A stretch of 64,000 nt of DNA. Origin: Oscillospiraceae bacterium. GTDB taxonomy: Bacteria; Bacillota; Clostridia; Lachnospirales; Lachnospiraceae. The position numbers were made by a program, and so were the translations under genes. Position 1 is the stretch's first letter, and each line of letters starts with the position of its first letter. Of this stretch, positions 26,838 to 36,269 are shown in pieces. The stretch spans positions 54,384 to 118,383 of the forward strand of contig JAETOO010000012.1 of NCBI GenBank assembly GCA_021771715.1, read 5' to 3'. The notes beneath the pieces were generated by a model. That model ran no database searches, was not told where the DNA came from, and saw only the letters and a list, made by a program, of their open reading frames with translations.

Positions 26838-28211
26838 TTACTGTACAAATTTCTGATAGTATCCCATCCCAAAGATAAACAGCACGATCAGCGGCAGGAT
26901 CCACGTCACGTAGAACCGCGCCCACTGCGGGAATTTCATACCGCTGCCCGCGTCGGCCTCGGCGAGGAACTGCTTCCAGCCCCAGCCCGATTTTCTTGTA
27001 CAGAACAGCAGATAGACCATGCTTCCGAGCGGCAGCAGGTTGTTCGACACGATGAAATCCTCGAGATCCTGAATCGTGGAACCAGCTCCCAGCGGAGCAA
27101 AGCCCGACCAGGCGTTAAATCCGAGGACGCACGGAAGCGACAGAACCACGATGGCCGCCGCGTTCGTCCACACTGCCTTTTTGCGCGTCACACCGAACAG
27201 GTCCATCGAAAAGCTGATGATGTTTTCGAAGACTGCGACGATCGTGGACAGCGCGGCAAAGGTCATGAACACGAAAAACAGAGTCCCGAAGATGCGCCCG
27301 CCGCTCATCTGGTTAAAGACATTCGGGAGCGTGACGAACACGAGTCCCGGCCCCTGACCCGGATCGACGCCGAAGGCAGAGCAGGACGGAAAAATGATCA
27401 GTCCGGCGAGGAATGCCACAAGCGTGTCGAGCGCACAGATGCTGACCGACTCACCGGTCAGGGAGCGCTCCCTGCTGATATAGCTTCCAAAGATCGCCAT
27501 CGCCCCGATCCCGAGGCTCAACGTAAAGAACGCCTGCCCCATCGCGGCGAAGACCGCCTCGCCGATCCCGTTCTCTACCATCTTCCCGAAATCCGGCACG
27601 AGATAAAAGCGAATCCCCTCCATTGCGCCCGGCAGCGTCACACTGCGGACACACAGCACGACGAGGATGACAAACAGACAGCTCATCATCAGCTTTGTGA
27701 TCCGCTCCACGCCGTTTTTCAGCCCGAGGCTGCAGATGAAAAAGCTCAGCAGCACGACGACGATCATCCACGCCGTCATATAGCCCGGCTGTCCGAGCAT
27801 GTCGTTGAACACCGTGCCCACCGCGTCCGCGGAGAGCCCTTCAAACTCTCCGAACAGCATTTTGAAGACGTAGGCCAGCATCCAGCCGCCCACCGTCGTG
27901 TAAAACATCATGAGCAGATAATTGCCCGCCATGCAGGCATAGCCCTGCAGATGCCACTTCGTCCCTGCCGGCTCCAGCACGTGGAACGAGCGCGCCGCCG
28001 ACTTCTGGCTCGCCCGGCCGACCGAAAACTCCATCACCATGATCGGCAGTCCAAGCACGACCAGAAACAGCAGATAGATCAGCACGAATGCCGCGCCGCC
28101 GTACTGCCCCGTGATATACGGGAAACGCCACACATTTCCGAGCCCGACTGCGCAGCCCGCGGAAATCAAAATAAACCCTAGTCTCGATGAAAAATGTTCT
28201 CTCTTCTCCAT
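26838..28211 (-). CDS. sodium-dependent (neurotransmitter:sodium symporter family) transporter
   Basis: FSSRLGFILISAGCAVGLGNVWRFPYITGQYGGAAFVLIYLLFLVVLGLPIMVMEFSVGR. Confidence 0.93.
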   Translation of the reverse strand: MEKREHFSSRLGFILISAGCAVGLGNVWRFPYITGQYGGAAFVLIYLLFLVVLGLPIMVMEFSVGRASQKSAARSFHVLEPAGTKWHLQGYACMAGNYLLMMFYTTVGGWMLAYVFKMLFGEFEGLSADAVGTVFNDMLGQPGYMTAWMIVVVLLSFFICSLGLKNGVERITKLMMSCLFVILVVLCVRSVTLPGAMEGIRFYLVPDFGKMVENGIGEAVFAAMGQAFFTLSLGIGAMAIFGSYISRERSLTGESVSICALDTLVAFLAGLIIFPSCSAFGVDPGQGPGLVFVTLPNVFNQMSGGRIFGTLFFVFMTFAALSTIVAVFENIISFSMDLFGVTRKKAVWTNAAAIVVLSLPCVLGFNAWSGFAPLGAGSTIQDLEDFIVSNNLLPLGSMVYLLFCTRKSGWGWKQFLAEADAGSGMKFPQWARFYVTWILPLIVLFIFGMGYYQKFVQ

Positions 28212-28264
28212 TGCCCTCTTTCCTTATCCTATCCTTTTCTTTCCTGTATATTTGATTCTGCAGC

Positions 28265-28873
28265 TTACAGGCAGATCGCGAGCAGCGTGTGGTAGATGAC
28301 CTCATCTCTCGACAGCTGCGGATACCGCTCGTCCGGCGTGAAATGCAGTCCCTCTCGCAGATGATCCTGCTTGTTCCGGATGTCCGTGACGCGCTGCAGA
28401 TAGTTTTTAAACTCCTTCATCACCTTCACCTGCACATCGGGAAATCCGTTTGCAGCCAGGATTTTGGTGATGTGCTTCTCCAGGTGCGCCGGCTCTGTCT
28501 TTGCGTCCGGCGTGTAGCAGACGACGTGATCCCCGCAGACGATCAGCGCGCTGACCGGCGAGGTGTGCTCATACGTCGTGAAGACCAGCTCATAGCCCGC
28601 CGTCAAGTCGCCGGCGGCCTTTTTCGCCGCCTCGTACGTGTCAGCCGGCACCGGCCTCTGCATAAAGATCATAATCAGTCCGACCAGCGACTTGCACGCC
28701 GGAAGGCAGCCGAGGATCGCCACAAAGGTGAACAGATTCAGCCGCGTCTTCGTCTGCAGATAGCCGGTCACATAGATCACAAGCGGAATCACAAACAGCA
28801 CCGTCGTCACGAGAAGCCGCTTGACGCGCTCATACTTAATGTAGCCATAATGTCCTTTTGTCACTTTTTTCAT
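28265..28873 (-). CDS. conserved membrane protein of unknown function
   Basis: 202 aa, two N-terminal TM segments, 16 nt from the ygiQ-like stop on the same strand. Confidence 0.65.
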   Translation of the reverse strand: MKKVTKGHYGYIKYERVKRLLVTTVLFVIPLVIYVTGYLQTKTRLNLFTFVAILGCLPACKSLVGLIMIFMQRPVPADTYEAAKKAAGDLTAGYELVFTTYEHTSPVSALIVCGDHVVCYTPDAKTEPAHLEKHITKILAANGFPDVQVKVMKEFKNYLQRVTDIRNKQDHLREGLHFTPDERYPQLSRDEVIYHTLLAICL

Positions 28874-28888
28874 GCGAATCGCCTTCCC

Positions 28889-30943
28889 TCACTTCTTCTT
28901 GTGCACGTTTCGGATCGTCTTTTTCTTTCCGGCCTTCCGACTCTGTGCAATCGCCCCCGTCCTCTTTGTCCGGTCGGTCGTCTCTGCTTTCTGGCTCTGC
29001 GCAATCGCCCCCGCCCTCTTTGTCCGATCGGTCGTCTCTGTCTTCTGGCTCTGCGCAATCGCCCCCGCCCTCTTTGTCCGGTCGGTCGTCTCTGTCCTCT
29101 GTCCCCGTGTGGTTCTCTCCGCTTTCTGGCTGCACGCCTCTGCCTTCATCTGGCGCGGGCGGATCAGACACTCCGGGCCGAAGCCGATCAGGTCCGTCCG
29201 CCCGGCGAGCTGCAGGGCCTCGCGCACCAGTTCGTAATTCTCCGGCCTGCGGTACTGCATCAACGCGCGCTGCAGCTTCTTGCGGTGCGGGTTCTTCTCG
29301 ACGTAGACCGGCTCCATCGTGCGCGGATCCAGGCCCGTATAGTACATGCAGGTCGACACCGTCGCGGGAGTCGGGTAGAAATCCTGTACCTGCTCCGGCA
29401 TATAGTGCAGGTCGCGCAGGAAGCACGCCAGCTCCACCGCATCCTGCATCGTGCAGCCGGGGTGCGAGGACATCAGATACGGCACGAGAAACTGCTTCTG
29501 ACCGCACGATTCGTTCATCTTCTGATACTGCTTGGTAAAGCGCTCATACACTGCGTGCCGCGGCTTCCCCATCATCGCGAGCACATTGTCTGAAACGTGC
29601 TCCGGCGCTACTTTCAGCTGCCCGCTCACATGGTACTGCACCAGCTCCCGGAAAAAGGCGTCCGAGCGGTCCGCGAGCAGGTAGTCGAAGCGGATTCCGG
29701 AGCGGATGAAGACCTTCTTCACGCCCGGCACACGGCGCAGCGCGCGCAGAAGCTCCACGTAATCCCTGTGGTCCGCGTCCAGATTCGGGCACGGCTCCGG
29801 GAACAGACACTGCCGGTTCTGGCAGACGCCCTTTGTGAGCTGCTTCTTGCAGGAGGGGTGGCGGAAATTGGCCGTCGGCCCGCCCACGTCATGGATATAC
29901 CCCTTGAACTCCGGATCGCGCGTCATCTCCTGCGCCTCCGCGAGCAGCGACGCATGGCTCCTCGTCTGCACGATCCGGCCCTGGTGCATCGTCAGCGCGC
30001 AGAAATTGCAGCCGCCAAAGCAGCCGCGGTTGCTCACAAGGCTGAACCGCACCTCCGCAATCGCCGGGATGCCGCCTGCCTCATCGTACATCGGGTGCCA
30101 TGTCCTGCAGTACGGGAGCGCGTACACGTCATCCATCTCCTGCTGTGTCAGCGGCTTCGCAGGTGGATTCTGCACGACGTACACCGTGCCGTACGGCTCG
30201 ATCAGCCGTCTGGCCGAGAACGGATCCGTGTTTTTGTACTGCATCGCAAAGCTCTCGGCATACGCGCGCCGGTCGCGGCAGATCTCCTCGTAGGACGGCA
30301 GGACGATGCCGTCGTAGACCTCCTCGGGGTGCTTCGTCTTGTAGCAGGTGCCGCTGATAAAGGTCAGATCCCGCACCGACAGCCCGGCGTTTAAGGCGTC
30401 CGCGATCTCGACGATCGAGTGCTCTCCCATCCCGTAGGAGATCAGATCCGCGCCGCAGTCCATCAGCACCGACCGCTTCACCTTGTCAGACCAGTAATCA
30501 TAGTGCGCCAGCCGCCGCAGGCTCGCCTCGATGCCGCCCACAATGATCGGCACATCCTTGTACGCCTGCCGGATCAGGTTGCTGTAGACGATCACCGCGT
30601 AGTCCGGCCGGCACCCCATCCGGCCCCCGGGCGTGTAGGCGTCCGTCTGGCGGTGCTTTTTGGACACCGAATAGTGGTTGACCATCGAGTCCATGTTGCC
30701 CGCCGTCACGAGAAAGCCAAGCCGCGGCCTGCCAAGCGCCATCACGCTCTCTTTGTTTCGCCAGTCCGGCTGCGGGATGATCCCGACCGTGTAGCCGCGT
30801 GACTCCAGCAGCCGGCCGATGATCGCATGGCCGAAGGAGGGATGATCGACGTACGCATCCCCCGTCACATATACAAAATCAAGCTGTTCGATTCCCCGCT
30901 CCCGCAGATCCTCTGCGCAGACCGGAAGGAAACTTTTCTCCAT
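28889..30943 (-). CDS. YgiQ-family radical SAM protein with repeat-extended C-terminus
   Basis: SNRGCFGGCNFCALTMHQGR (CxxxCxxC), DVGGPTANFRHPSC, YLMSSHPGCTMQDAVELA, VQDFYPTPATVSTCMYYTGLDP. Confidence 0.93.
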   Translation of the reverse strand: MEKSFLPVCAEDLRERGIEQLDFVYVTGDAYVDHPSFGHAIIGRLLESRGYTVGIIPQPDWRNKESVMALGRPRLGFLVTAGNMDSMVNHYSVSKKHRQTDAYTPGGRMGCRPDYAVIVYSNLIRQAYKDVPIIVGGIEASLRRLAHYDYWSDKVKRSVLMDCGADLISYGMGEHSIVEIADALNAGLSVRDLTFISGTCYKTKHPEEVYDGIVLPSYEEICRDRRAYAESFAMQYKNTDPFSARRLIEPYGTVYVVQNPPAKPLTQQEMDDVYALPYCRTWHPMYDEAGGIPAIAEVRFSLVSNRGCFGGCNFCALTMHQGRIVQTRSHASLLAEAQEMTRDPEFKGYIHDVGGPTANFRHPSCKKQLTKGVCQNRQCLFPEPCPNLDADHRDYVELLRALRRVPGVKKVFIRSGIRFDYLLADRSDAFFRELVQYHVSGQLKVAPEHVSDNVLAMMGKPRHAVYERFTKQYQKMNESCGQKQFLVPYLMSSHPGCTMQDAVELACFLRDLHYMPEQVQDFYPTPATVSTCMYYTGLDPRTMEPVYVEKNPHRKKLQRALMQYRRPENYELVREALQLAGRTDLIGFGPECLIRPRQMKAEACSQKAERTTRGQRTETTDRTKRAGAIAQSQKTETTDRTKRAGAIAQSQKAETTDRTKRTGAIAQSRKAGKKKTIRNVHKKK
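28936..29100. repeat. in-frame 54-bp tandem repeat in the YgiQ C-terminal tail
   Basis: CAATCGCCCCC anchors at 28948, 29002, 29056 (54/54); protein TTDRTKRAGAIAQSQKTE x3. Confidence 0.9.
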
Positions 30944-31130
30944 TTTCATTCCTCTCTCTGTCCAAGGACAGACCCTGTCTTCTTTCGAATTCAATCCAGA
31001 ACATGCCATTCGTGAAACACAATCTGCAACGTGTCATCGACAACACGCATGAATGTAATTCTGTCTGCGAAACACAATCCTGAAACGCAAGTATCGCTCA
31101 ATATACTTCAGAAAGCGTTTCGGCTATAAA

Positions 31131-31802
31131 TCATCCCTTCAGACGCTCATAGGACCCGTCCAATATCTGATCGTATGAGGTGATATAATAGTCCGCCAGC
31201 TCCCGGATCGCCTCCGTCTGCTCTTTTGAAAAGTCGTCCTTTACGGCACAGACCTTCATCCCAGCATTCTTTCCTGCGAGAATCCCCATCGGGACATCCT
31301 CAAAGACGAGGCAGAACTCCGGCGCGACGCCGAGCGAGGATGCGACACTCAGGTAGACGTCCGGCGCCGGCTTTCCCTTCGCCACGTCACACGAGGTCGT
31401 GATGCAGTCAAAGCAGTCGAGGACTCCGTTCGACGCGAGGCAGGCGCGGATCAGCGCGTGGCTGTTGCTGCTCGCGATGCCGGTCTTCAGTCCGCGCGCG
31501 CGGATCTCGCGCAGAAATGCCCCGGCTCCCGGCTTCAGTCCGACCTCGTGCGTGTACTTGTCCTGCGACATCTCCAGCCACACGGACTTGATCTCCTCCA
31601 CAGAGCTAGGGAGCGCAAAGCGGCGCTTAAAGTACTCGGCGGTCTCCGTGAAGCTCATTCCCTCAATCTCCCGCTCCAGCCCCTCCGGCGGCGTGAAGCC
31701 AAACTGGCCGAGGTACTCGATGTCGATATCGCGCCACATCCACATCGAATCCATCAGCGTGCCGTCCAGGTCAAAAATCACTGCCTTTATCTTCTCTAGC
31801 AT
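31131..31802 (-). CDS. HAD-superfamily phosphatase (beta-phosphoglucomutase-like)
   Basis: KAVIFDLDGTLMDSMWMW; LKTGIASSNSHALI; GKPAPDVYLSVASSLGVAPEFCLVFEDVPMGILAGKNAGMKVCAV. Confidence 0.9.
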   Translation of the reverse strand: MLEKIKAVIFDLDGTLMDSMWMWRDIDIEYLGQFGFTPPEGLEREIEGMSFTETAEYFKRRFALPSSVEEIKSVWLEMSQDKYTHEVGLKPGAGAFLREIRARGLKTGIASSNSHALIRACLASNGVLDCFDCITTSCDVAKGKPAPDVYLSVASSLGVAPEFCLVFEDVPMGILAGKNAGMKVCAVKDDFSKEQTEAIRELADYYITSYDQILDGSYERLKG

Positions 31803-32671
31803 AATGTCTGTAATCGCTCCATTTCTTCCTTTGTGAGCTCCCGCCACTGGCCGGGCGCCAGAGCGTCATCCAGCCCAAGCCCCGCCATCGAGATCCGCTT
31901 CAGATACAGAACCTTCTTCCCGCGCGCCTCGAACATGCGCTTGACCTGGTGGAATTTTCCCTCACAGATCGTCAGTGTCACCTCTGAGATCGCTCCGTCC
32001 TGCGAAAGCCCTGCACCGCACTTGCAATCCTCGCAGTGCGTACCGTGCGTCCGCTCCTCCTCGGGATTCCGCTCCTCTTCGCGGTTCGATTGCTCACGAT
32101 TTATCTCAGACTCGCTACAATCAGCTTCCGATCTCTTTGTATGCGCATCCGTCACCCGCAGGATTGAGAGCTTTGCGGGGAGCGTCAGCTCCTTCTCCCC
32201 GATATCGACACCCAGGCGGAATGCCTCAACATCCTCCCCGGTGACTTCCCCTGCAACGCGGGCAAAATACGTCTTCTCGACATGGTGCTTAGGGGAAAGC
32301 ATCCGGTGCGCGAGCGCCCCGTCGTTCATCAGCAGGAGCAGCCCTTCCGTGTCCAGGTCGAGCCTGCCGACCGGAAACAGTTCTTTTTTTCTCGGGTGGT
32401 CGATCAGGTCCATCACCGTCTGCTGGCGCCGGTCCTCCGTCGCCGTGATGCAGCCCGCAGGCTTGTGGAGCATCAGGCAGACAAACGGCTGCCACAGAAG
32501 CTCCCGGCCGTCCAGCGTGATCCGGTCATTCCCCGGCTCTACCTTGCGCTCCGGGCGCGTCTCGACGACGCCGCTCACCGCCACGCGGCCGCTTCTCAGT
32601 ATCTTTTTCACTTCGCTCCGCGTCCCCGCGCCATGCTCCGCGAGAAAGCGATCCAGGCGTATCTGTGCCAT
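31796..32671 (-). CDS. RsuA-family pseudouridine synthase with a charged low-complexity insertion
   Basis: S4 domain; LHKPAGCITATEDRRQQTVMDLI; FPVGRLDLDTEGLLLLMNDG; EGKFHQVKRMFEARGKKVLYLKRISMAGL. Confidence 0.92.
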   Translation of the reverse strand: MAQIRLDRFLAEHGAGTRSEVKKILRSGRVAVSGVVETRPERKVEPGNDRITLDGRELLWQPFVCLMLHKPAGCITATEDRRQQTVMDLIDHPRKKELFPVGRLDLDTEGLLLLMNDGALAHRMLSPKHHVEKTYFARVAGEVTGEDVEAFRLGVDIGEKELTLPAKLSILRVTDAHTKRSEADCSESEINREQSNREEERNPEEERTHGTHCEDCKCGAGLSQDGAISEVTLTICEGKFHQVKRMFEARGKKVLYLKRISMAGLGLDDALAPGQWRELTKEEMERLQTLC

Positions 32672-32796
32672 AACATCCGTCCTCATCCATATTCCAAACC
32701 GACGCGCTCCGCCAGCGACTTTTTCCCGCAAGCAGCAAGCTTGCATGGATATTTGGCGGTACTGTAGTCCTGCCGGAACAGCCATCCACAGCGCGC

Positions 32797-34185
32797 CTAC
32801 TGAAGCCTCCAGCCGGGATAATACTTGTTCTTGATCGTCTCTCCGGCAGCCTTGCCCCAGCCGAGCGGGAACCCGTCGACGCAGATCAGCGCCCAGCCCT
32901 TCCCGATCTCCTCACCTGGACGCAGCTCCAGCGTCTCGCCCTTCAGATAGCGAAGCACCCGGTCATCCCCGGACGTCAGCCTCAGCACGTTCGGCCAGCC
33001 ATCGCCGTCCAGCGCCATCGCCAAAGCCTGGGACGGCTCAAACCGTCCTTTTTTGCATGTCCCCAGCAAAAGTCCAGTGCGCAGATAGCGCAGCTTCGCC
33101 GGGAGTGTCACACCTGCGGGCAGCAGACAGCACTGCTCCCCGATCTGGCGGTACACCCCGTTTTGCAGAAGTCTCTGCGGCAGCCGCGCCATGAAGCTCT
33201 GAACCTCATCGGGCCGCCGATTCTGCTTGTCTCGGGTCTCAGACCTTTGCTGCATCTGCAGGAAGGCCGCATCGGCGCTGTCCCTCTCCTCGGCCCCCGC
33301 CTTTCGCAACAGTGCCAGAAAATGTCCCTCGCCTCTCGCCCTGTGCGGCCAGACGCGGATCGCCTTCTCACACGGCGGATTGCCGCGCGAGAGCCCTTCC
33401 GCCTGCTCAGCCTGCTCCAACGAGAGCTCCGGGTGACGATCCAGAATCCACTCGATCACCTGCTCGTCCTCCTCCGGGGAGAAGGTGCACGTCGAGTACA
33501 GCACCATGCCACCCGGCCGCAGCATCTGCACCGCGCAGTCGAGAATCTCCTTCTGGAGCGCCGCGTACTCGCCGGGGCCGCGCGTCTTCCAGCTCTCGAT
33601 CAGCCCGCCGTCCTTGCGGAACATGCCCTCCCCGGAGCACGGCGCGTCGACCAGAATCTTGTCGAAAAAGCAGCCGAACGCGGCCAGCAGCCGCTCCGGC
33701 GTCTCCCCCGTGATACAGCAATTTGTGCAGCCCCAGAGCGCCAGATTTTTGACGAGCGCCTTTGCCCGGCTCGCGCTCACATCATTGGCGACCAACAGCC
33801 CGGTGCCGCGCAAGCGCGAAGCGAGCTCTGTCGCCTTCCCGCCCGGCGCCGCACACAGATCCAGCACCCGGTCTCCCTCCGAAATCGGAAGGCGCGATGC
33901 CGGAAGCATCGCGCTCGGTTCCTGGATGTAGTACAAGCCGGCGTAGTAATACGGATGCTTCGTGACCTGCTCCGCTTTGCCGGTATAAAATCCGTTTTCC
34001 GTCCACGGAATCGGTTCGAGTGCAAACGGCGCGATCTCGCAGAAACGCCCGGGCGCAATCTTGCCCGTGTTCACGCGCAGCCCCGTCTGGCTCTCCCCCT
34101 CCGCAAAGCAGGCCAGGAACGCTTCATACTCCGCCCCCAGCTGCTCCTTCATGCGCTCCTTAAAGCGCTCCGGTAATTCTCTCAT
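32797..34185 (-). CDS. NOL1/NOP2/Sun-type rRNA cytosine-C5 methyltransferase (RsmF-like)
   Basis: LDLCAAPGGKATELASRLRGTGLLVANDVSASRAKALVKNL; ILVDAPCSGEGMFRKD; LYSTCTFSPEEDEQVIEWIL. Confidence 0.92.
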   Translation of the reverse strand: MRELPERFKERMKEQLGAEYEAFLACFAEGESQTGLRVNTGKIAPGRFCEIAPFALEPIPWTENGFYTGKAEQVTKHPYYYAGLYYIQEPSAMLPASRLPISEGDRVLDLCAAPGGKATELASRLRGTGLLVANDVSASRAKALVKNLALWGCTNCCITGETPERLLAAFGCFFDKILVDAPCSGEGMFRKDGGLIESWKTRGPGEYAALQKEILDCAVQMLRPGGMVLYSTCTFSPEEDEQVIEWILDRHPELSLEQAEQAEGLSRGNPPCEKAIRVWPHRARGEGHFLALLRKAGAEERDSADAAFLQMQQRSETRDKQNRRPDEVQSFMARLPQRLLQNGVYRQIGEQCCLLPAGVTLPAKLRYLRTGLLLGTCKKGRFEPSQALAMALDGDGWPNVLRLTSGDDRVLRYLKGETLELRPGEEIGKGWALICVDGFPLGWGKAAGETIKNKYYPGWRLQ

Positions 34186-34281
34186 ATGTACTGTCCGCTT
34201 CCTGCTCTGCCTCATTTTCCTGCACAGCTGCCCTCCGCTCTGCCTGGCCGGGCATCCCTGCGCATCTGTCTCCTGCTTGGC

Positions 34282-35118
34282 TCAGTCTCCCTGCATATCC
34301 ACGTCCGCCTCGCTGCTTGGCACCGACTGCGCGCGGTAGCCCTCCGCGATAACGTCCAGCTCCCCGCTGAACCGCTTGAGCTGATCGATGTCATTCAGCT
34401 CATAGATCCGGTAAAACTCATCCTGGATCTTCGCGACCTCCCGCTTGTTCGCAATGCGGTAGAGATTCTGGATATTGTTCAGGATATCGGCGACAATCCG
34501 GCTGTGCAGCTGCGACGAATTCTGCGCGTCCATAATCTCACTGCGCACCGACGACATCTCATTGTCCAGGGAGATAATCGCGTTTGCCGCGTTCGTCAGC
34601 TTCTCGCGGATGTGATCCGGTATATTTTTCTTGTACTTATACTGAAGGGAGTGCTCGATCGTGGACCAGAAATTCATCGCGAGTGTCCGGATCTGGATCT
34701 CGACCTTGATCCGCCTGCCGCCCTCGAGCGTCTGCACCTCGTACCAGACGATAATGTGGTAGCTGCGGTAGCCGCTGTCCTTCATGTGATTGATGTAATC
34801 CCGCTCGCGGATGATCTCCATATCTGTGCGCCTGCGGATGATCTCCACAACCTTCTGGATATCCTCGACGAACTGACAGATAATCCGCACGCCCGCGATA
34901 TCGACCAGCCGATCCTCAATCTCGTCAAGCGGAATATTTTTCTTCTGTGCCTTATCCAGAATACTCGCAACCGTCTTCACACGCCCCGTCACCTGTTCGA
35001 TCGGGGAGTACAGCCCGCGGCTGCGGTGTTCGTAGATCAGATGTTCAAACTTCACAATGAGTTCCCGAACTGCCAGATCATATGGTGTCAGTATCTCACG
35101 CCATAATTGTATTTCCAT
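34282..35118 (-). CDS. GTP pyrophosphokinase family (RelA/SpoT synthetase-domain small alarmone synthetase)
   Basis: PIEQVTGRVKTVASILDKAQKK...EDRLVDIAGVRIICQFVEDIQKVVEIIRRR...RERDYINHMKDSGYRSYHIIVWY. Confidence 0.9.
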   Translation of the reverse strand: MEIQLWREILTPYDLAVRELIVKFEHLIYEHRSRGLYSPIEQVTGRVKTVASILDKAQKKNIPLDEIEDRLVDIAGVRIICQFVEDIQKVVEIIRRRTDMEIIRERDYINHMKDSGYRSYHIIVWYEVQTLEGGRRIKVEIQIRTLAMNFWSTIEHSLQYKYKKNIPDHIREKLTNAANAIISLDNEMSSVRSEIMDAQNSSQLHSRIVADILNNIQNLYRIANKREVAKIQDEFYRIYELNDIDQLKRFSGELDVIAEGYRAQSVPSSEADVDMQGD

Positions 35119-35284
35119 TTATATTCTCCTACCGCAGAAAACTGCGCTGCCTCACGCAGCGCACTCCTGCTTTTCTTACCTGATAAAATTTGCTCGTTTA
35201 GATATTAACATACTTATGTAAAACATGCAACGGATGGATTTCGTCATTTTCGCTGCGGTTACTGTTTCGCCAGACGCCATGTAA

Positions 35285-35332
35285 GCCACAGGTCTCCGCT
35301 CCGCTTCGGTCGGCGCTATGCGTGGCTGAATG
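35285..35332. repeat. second copy of the intergenic repeat found near 11818
   Basis: CCACAGGTCTCCGCTCCGCTTCGGTCGGCGCTATGCGTG versus CCGCAGGTCTTCGTTCCACTTCGGTCGGTGCTAAACGCGTG at 11819. Confidence 0.6.
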
Positions 35333-35338
35333 GCTGAA

Positions 35339-36157
35339 CTATTGATCCACGTACCGCAGCACCCAGTAGGGGTTTACGCTGAGTTCCTCCGTGTGCTCTG
35401 TCCGCACGTAGATTCCCAGGTGCAGATGCACGGCGAACTTGCCGCGCGTTCCCTGCTCGCCGTAGCCGGTGTCCCCCATTCGGCCGAGCAGCTCGCCGGC
35501 CGTCACGGTCTCCCCCACCGCAAAATCCCGCGCGTAGGAGTCCAGGTGCGCATAGTAGAAGTATCCGCCTGACGGGCTCCGGATTCCGATGCGCCATCCG
35601 CCCTTGGGGAGCCAGCCGATCTGCTCGACGACCCCGTCGGTCATGCTCACGACCGGGTAGTAGCCCGGAAGATTCTCCGGCGGCATCAGATCCGTCCCCT
35701 CATGCCCGCGCAGTCCGCCGTAGGTCCGCTCAAACATCCACGAATTCTCGTACCGGATGCCCTTCGCCGCGACCGGCATACACTGCACGTCGTCCCAGAT
35801 AGCCGCATACAGGCCGCTCACCCGCTCGAACCCGCTGTGGTTGTAGCGCAGCAGCAGCTCCTTCCACCGGATCAGATCGTCCGGCGAGAATCCCCCCGAC
35901 CCGAGATAGCGGAAGCGCTGAAACGGCAGCAGCACCGTGAGCAGCTCGCCCACGGGCAGGGACGTCTCCTCCGAGAGCGGCCGCAGCTGCACGGTCAGCT
36001 CCTGTGAGAGCTGCAGAGCGCGGAACGCATCGCCCTCCAGATCCGCCGCCGAGAGATACTCCGCCGACGCCTTCTGGTACAGATGCGCGGAGAACAGCGT
36101 CGTCACGGACAGCAAAAAAAGTAAAAAGCAGCAGTCCGCTGCAAGCGACTTGATCAT
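35339..36157 (-). CDS. M23-family metallopeptidase
   Basis: GHEGTDLMPPENLPGYYPVVSMTDGVVEQIGWLPKGGWRIGIRSPSGGYFYYAHLDSYARDFAVGETVTAGELLGRMGDTG. Confidence 0.88.
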   Translation of the reverse strand: MIKSLAADCCFLLFLLSVTTLFSAHLYQKASAEYLSAADLEGDAFRALQLSQELTVQLRPLSEETSLPVGELLTVLLPFQRFRYLGSGGFSPDDLIRWKELLLRYNHSGFERVSGLYAAIWDDVQCMPVAAKGIRYENSWMFERTYGGLRGHEGTDLMPPENLPGYYPVVSMTDGVVEQIGWLPKGGWRIGIRSPSGGYFYYAHLDSYARDFAVGETVTAGELLGRMGDTGYGEQGTRGKFAVHLHLGIYVRTEHTEELSVNPYWVLRYVDQ

Positions 36158-36269
36158 CTGCTATTTCGCTTTTTGTTTTATTCTATGCGCCTGGGTACAC
36201 AAAATAGAACCGGGAGTGCAGAAGCTGTCAGAAGACACTTTACTGGGCGACCGTCCTCACAGAGCTGTT

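Noticed and set aside
28858-29538. Ser/Arg-rich plus-strand ORFs over the YgiQ repeat
   Set aside because: Their repetitive composition simply mirrors the 54-bp array on the opposite strand.
34282-35118. Small alarmone synthetase as a toxSAS toxin
   Set aside because: No adjacent antitoxin candidate; sequence and length look like an ordinary RelQ/YjbM-type synthetase.
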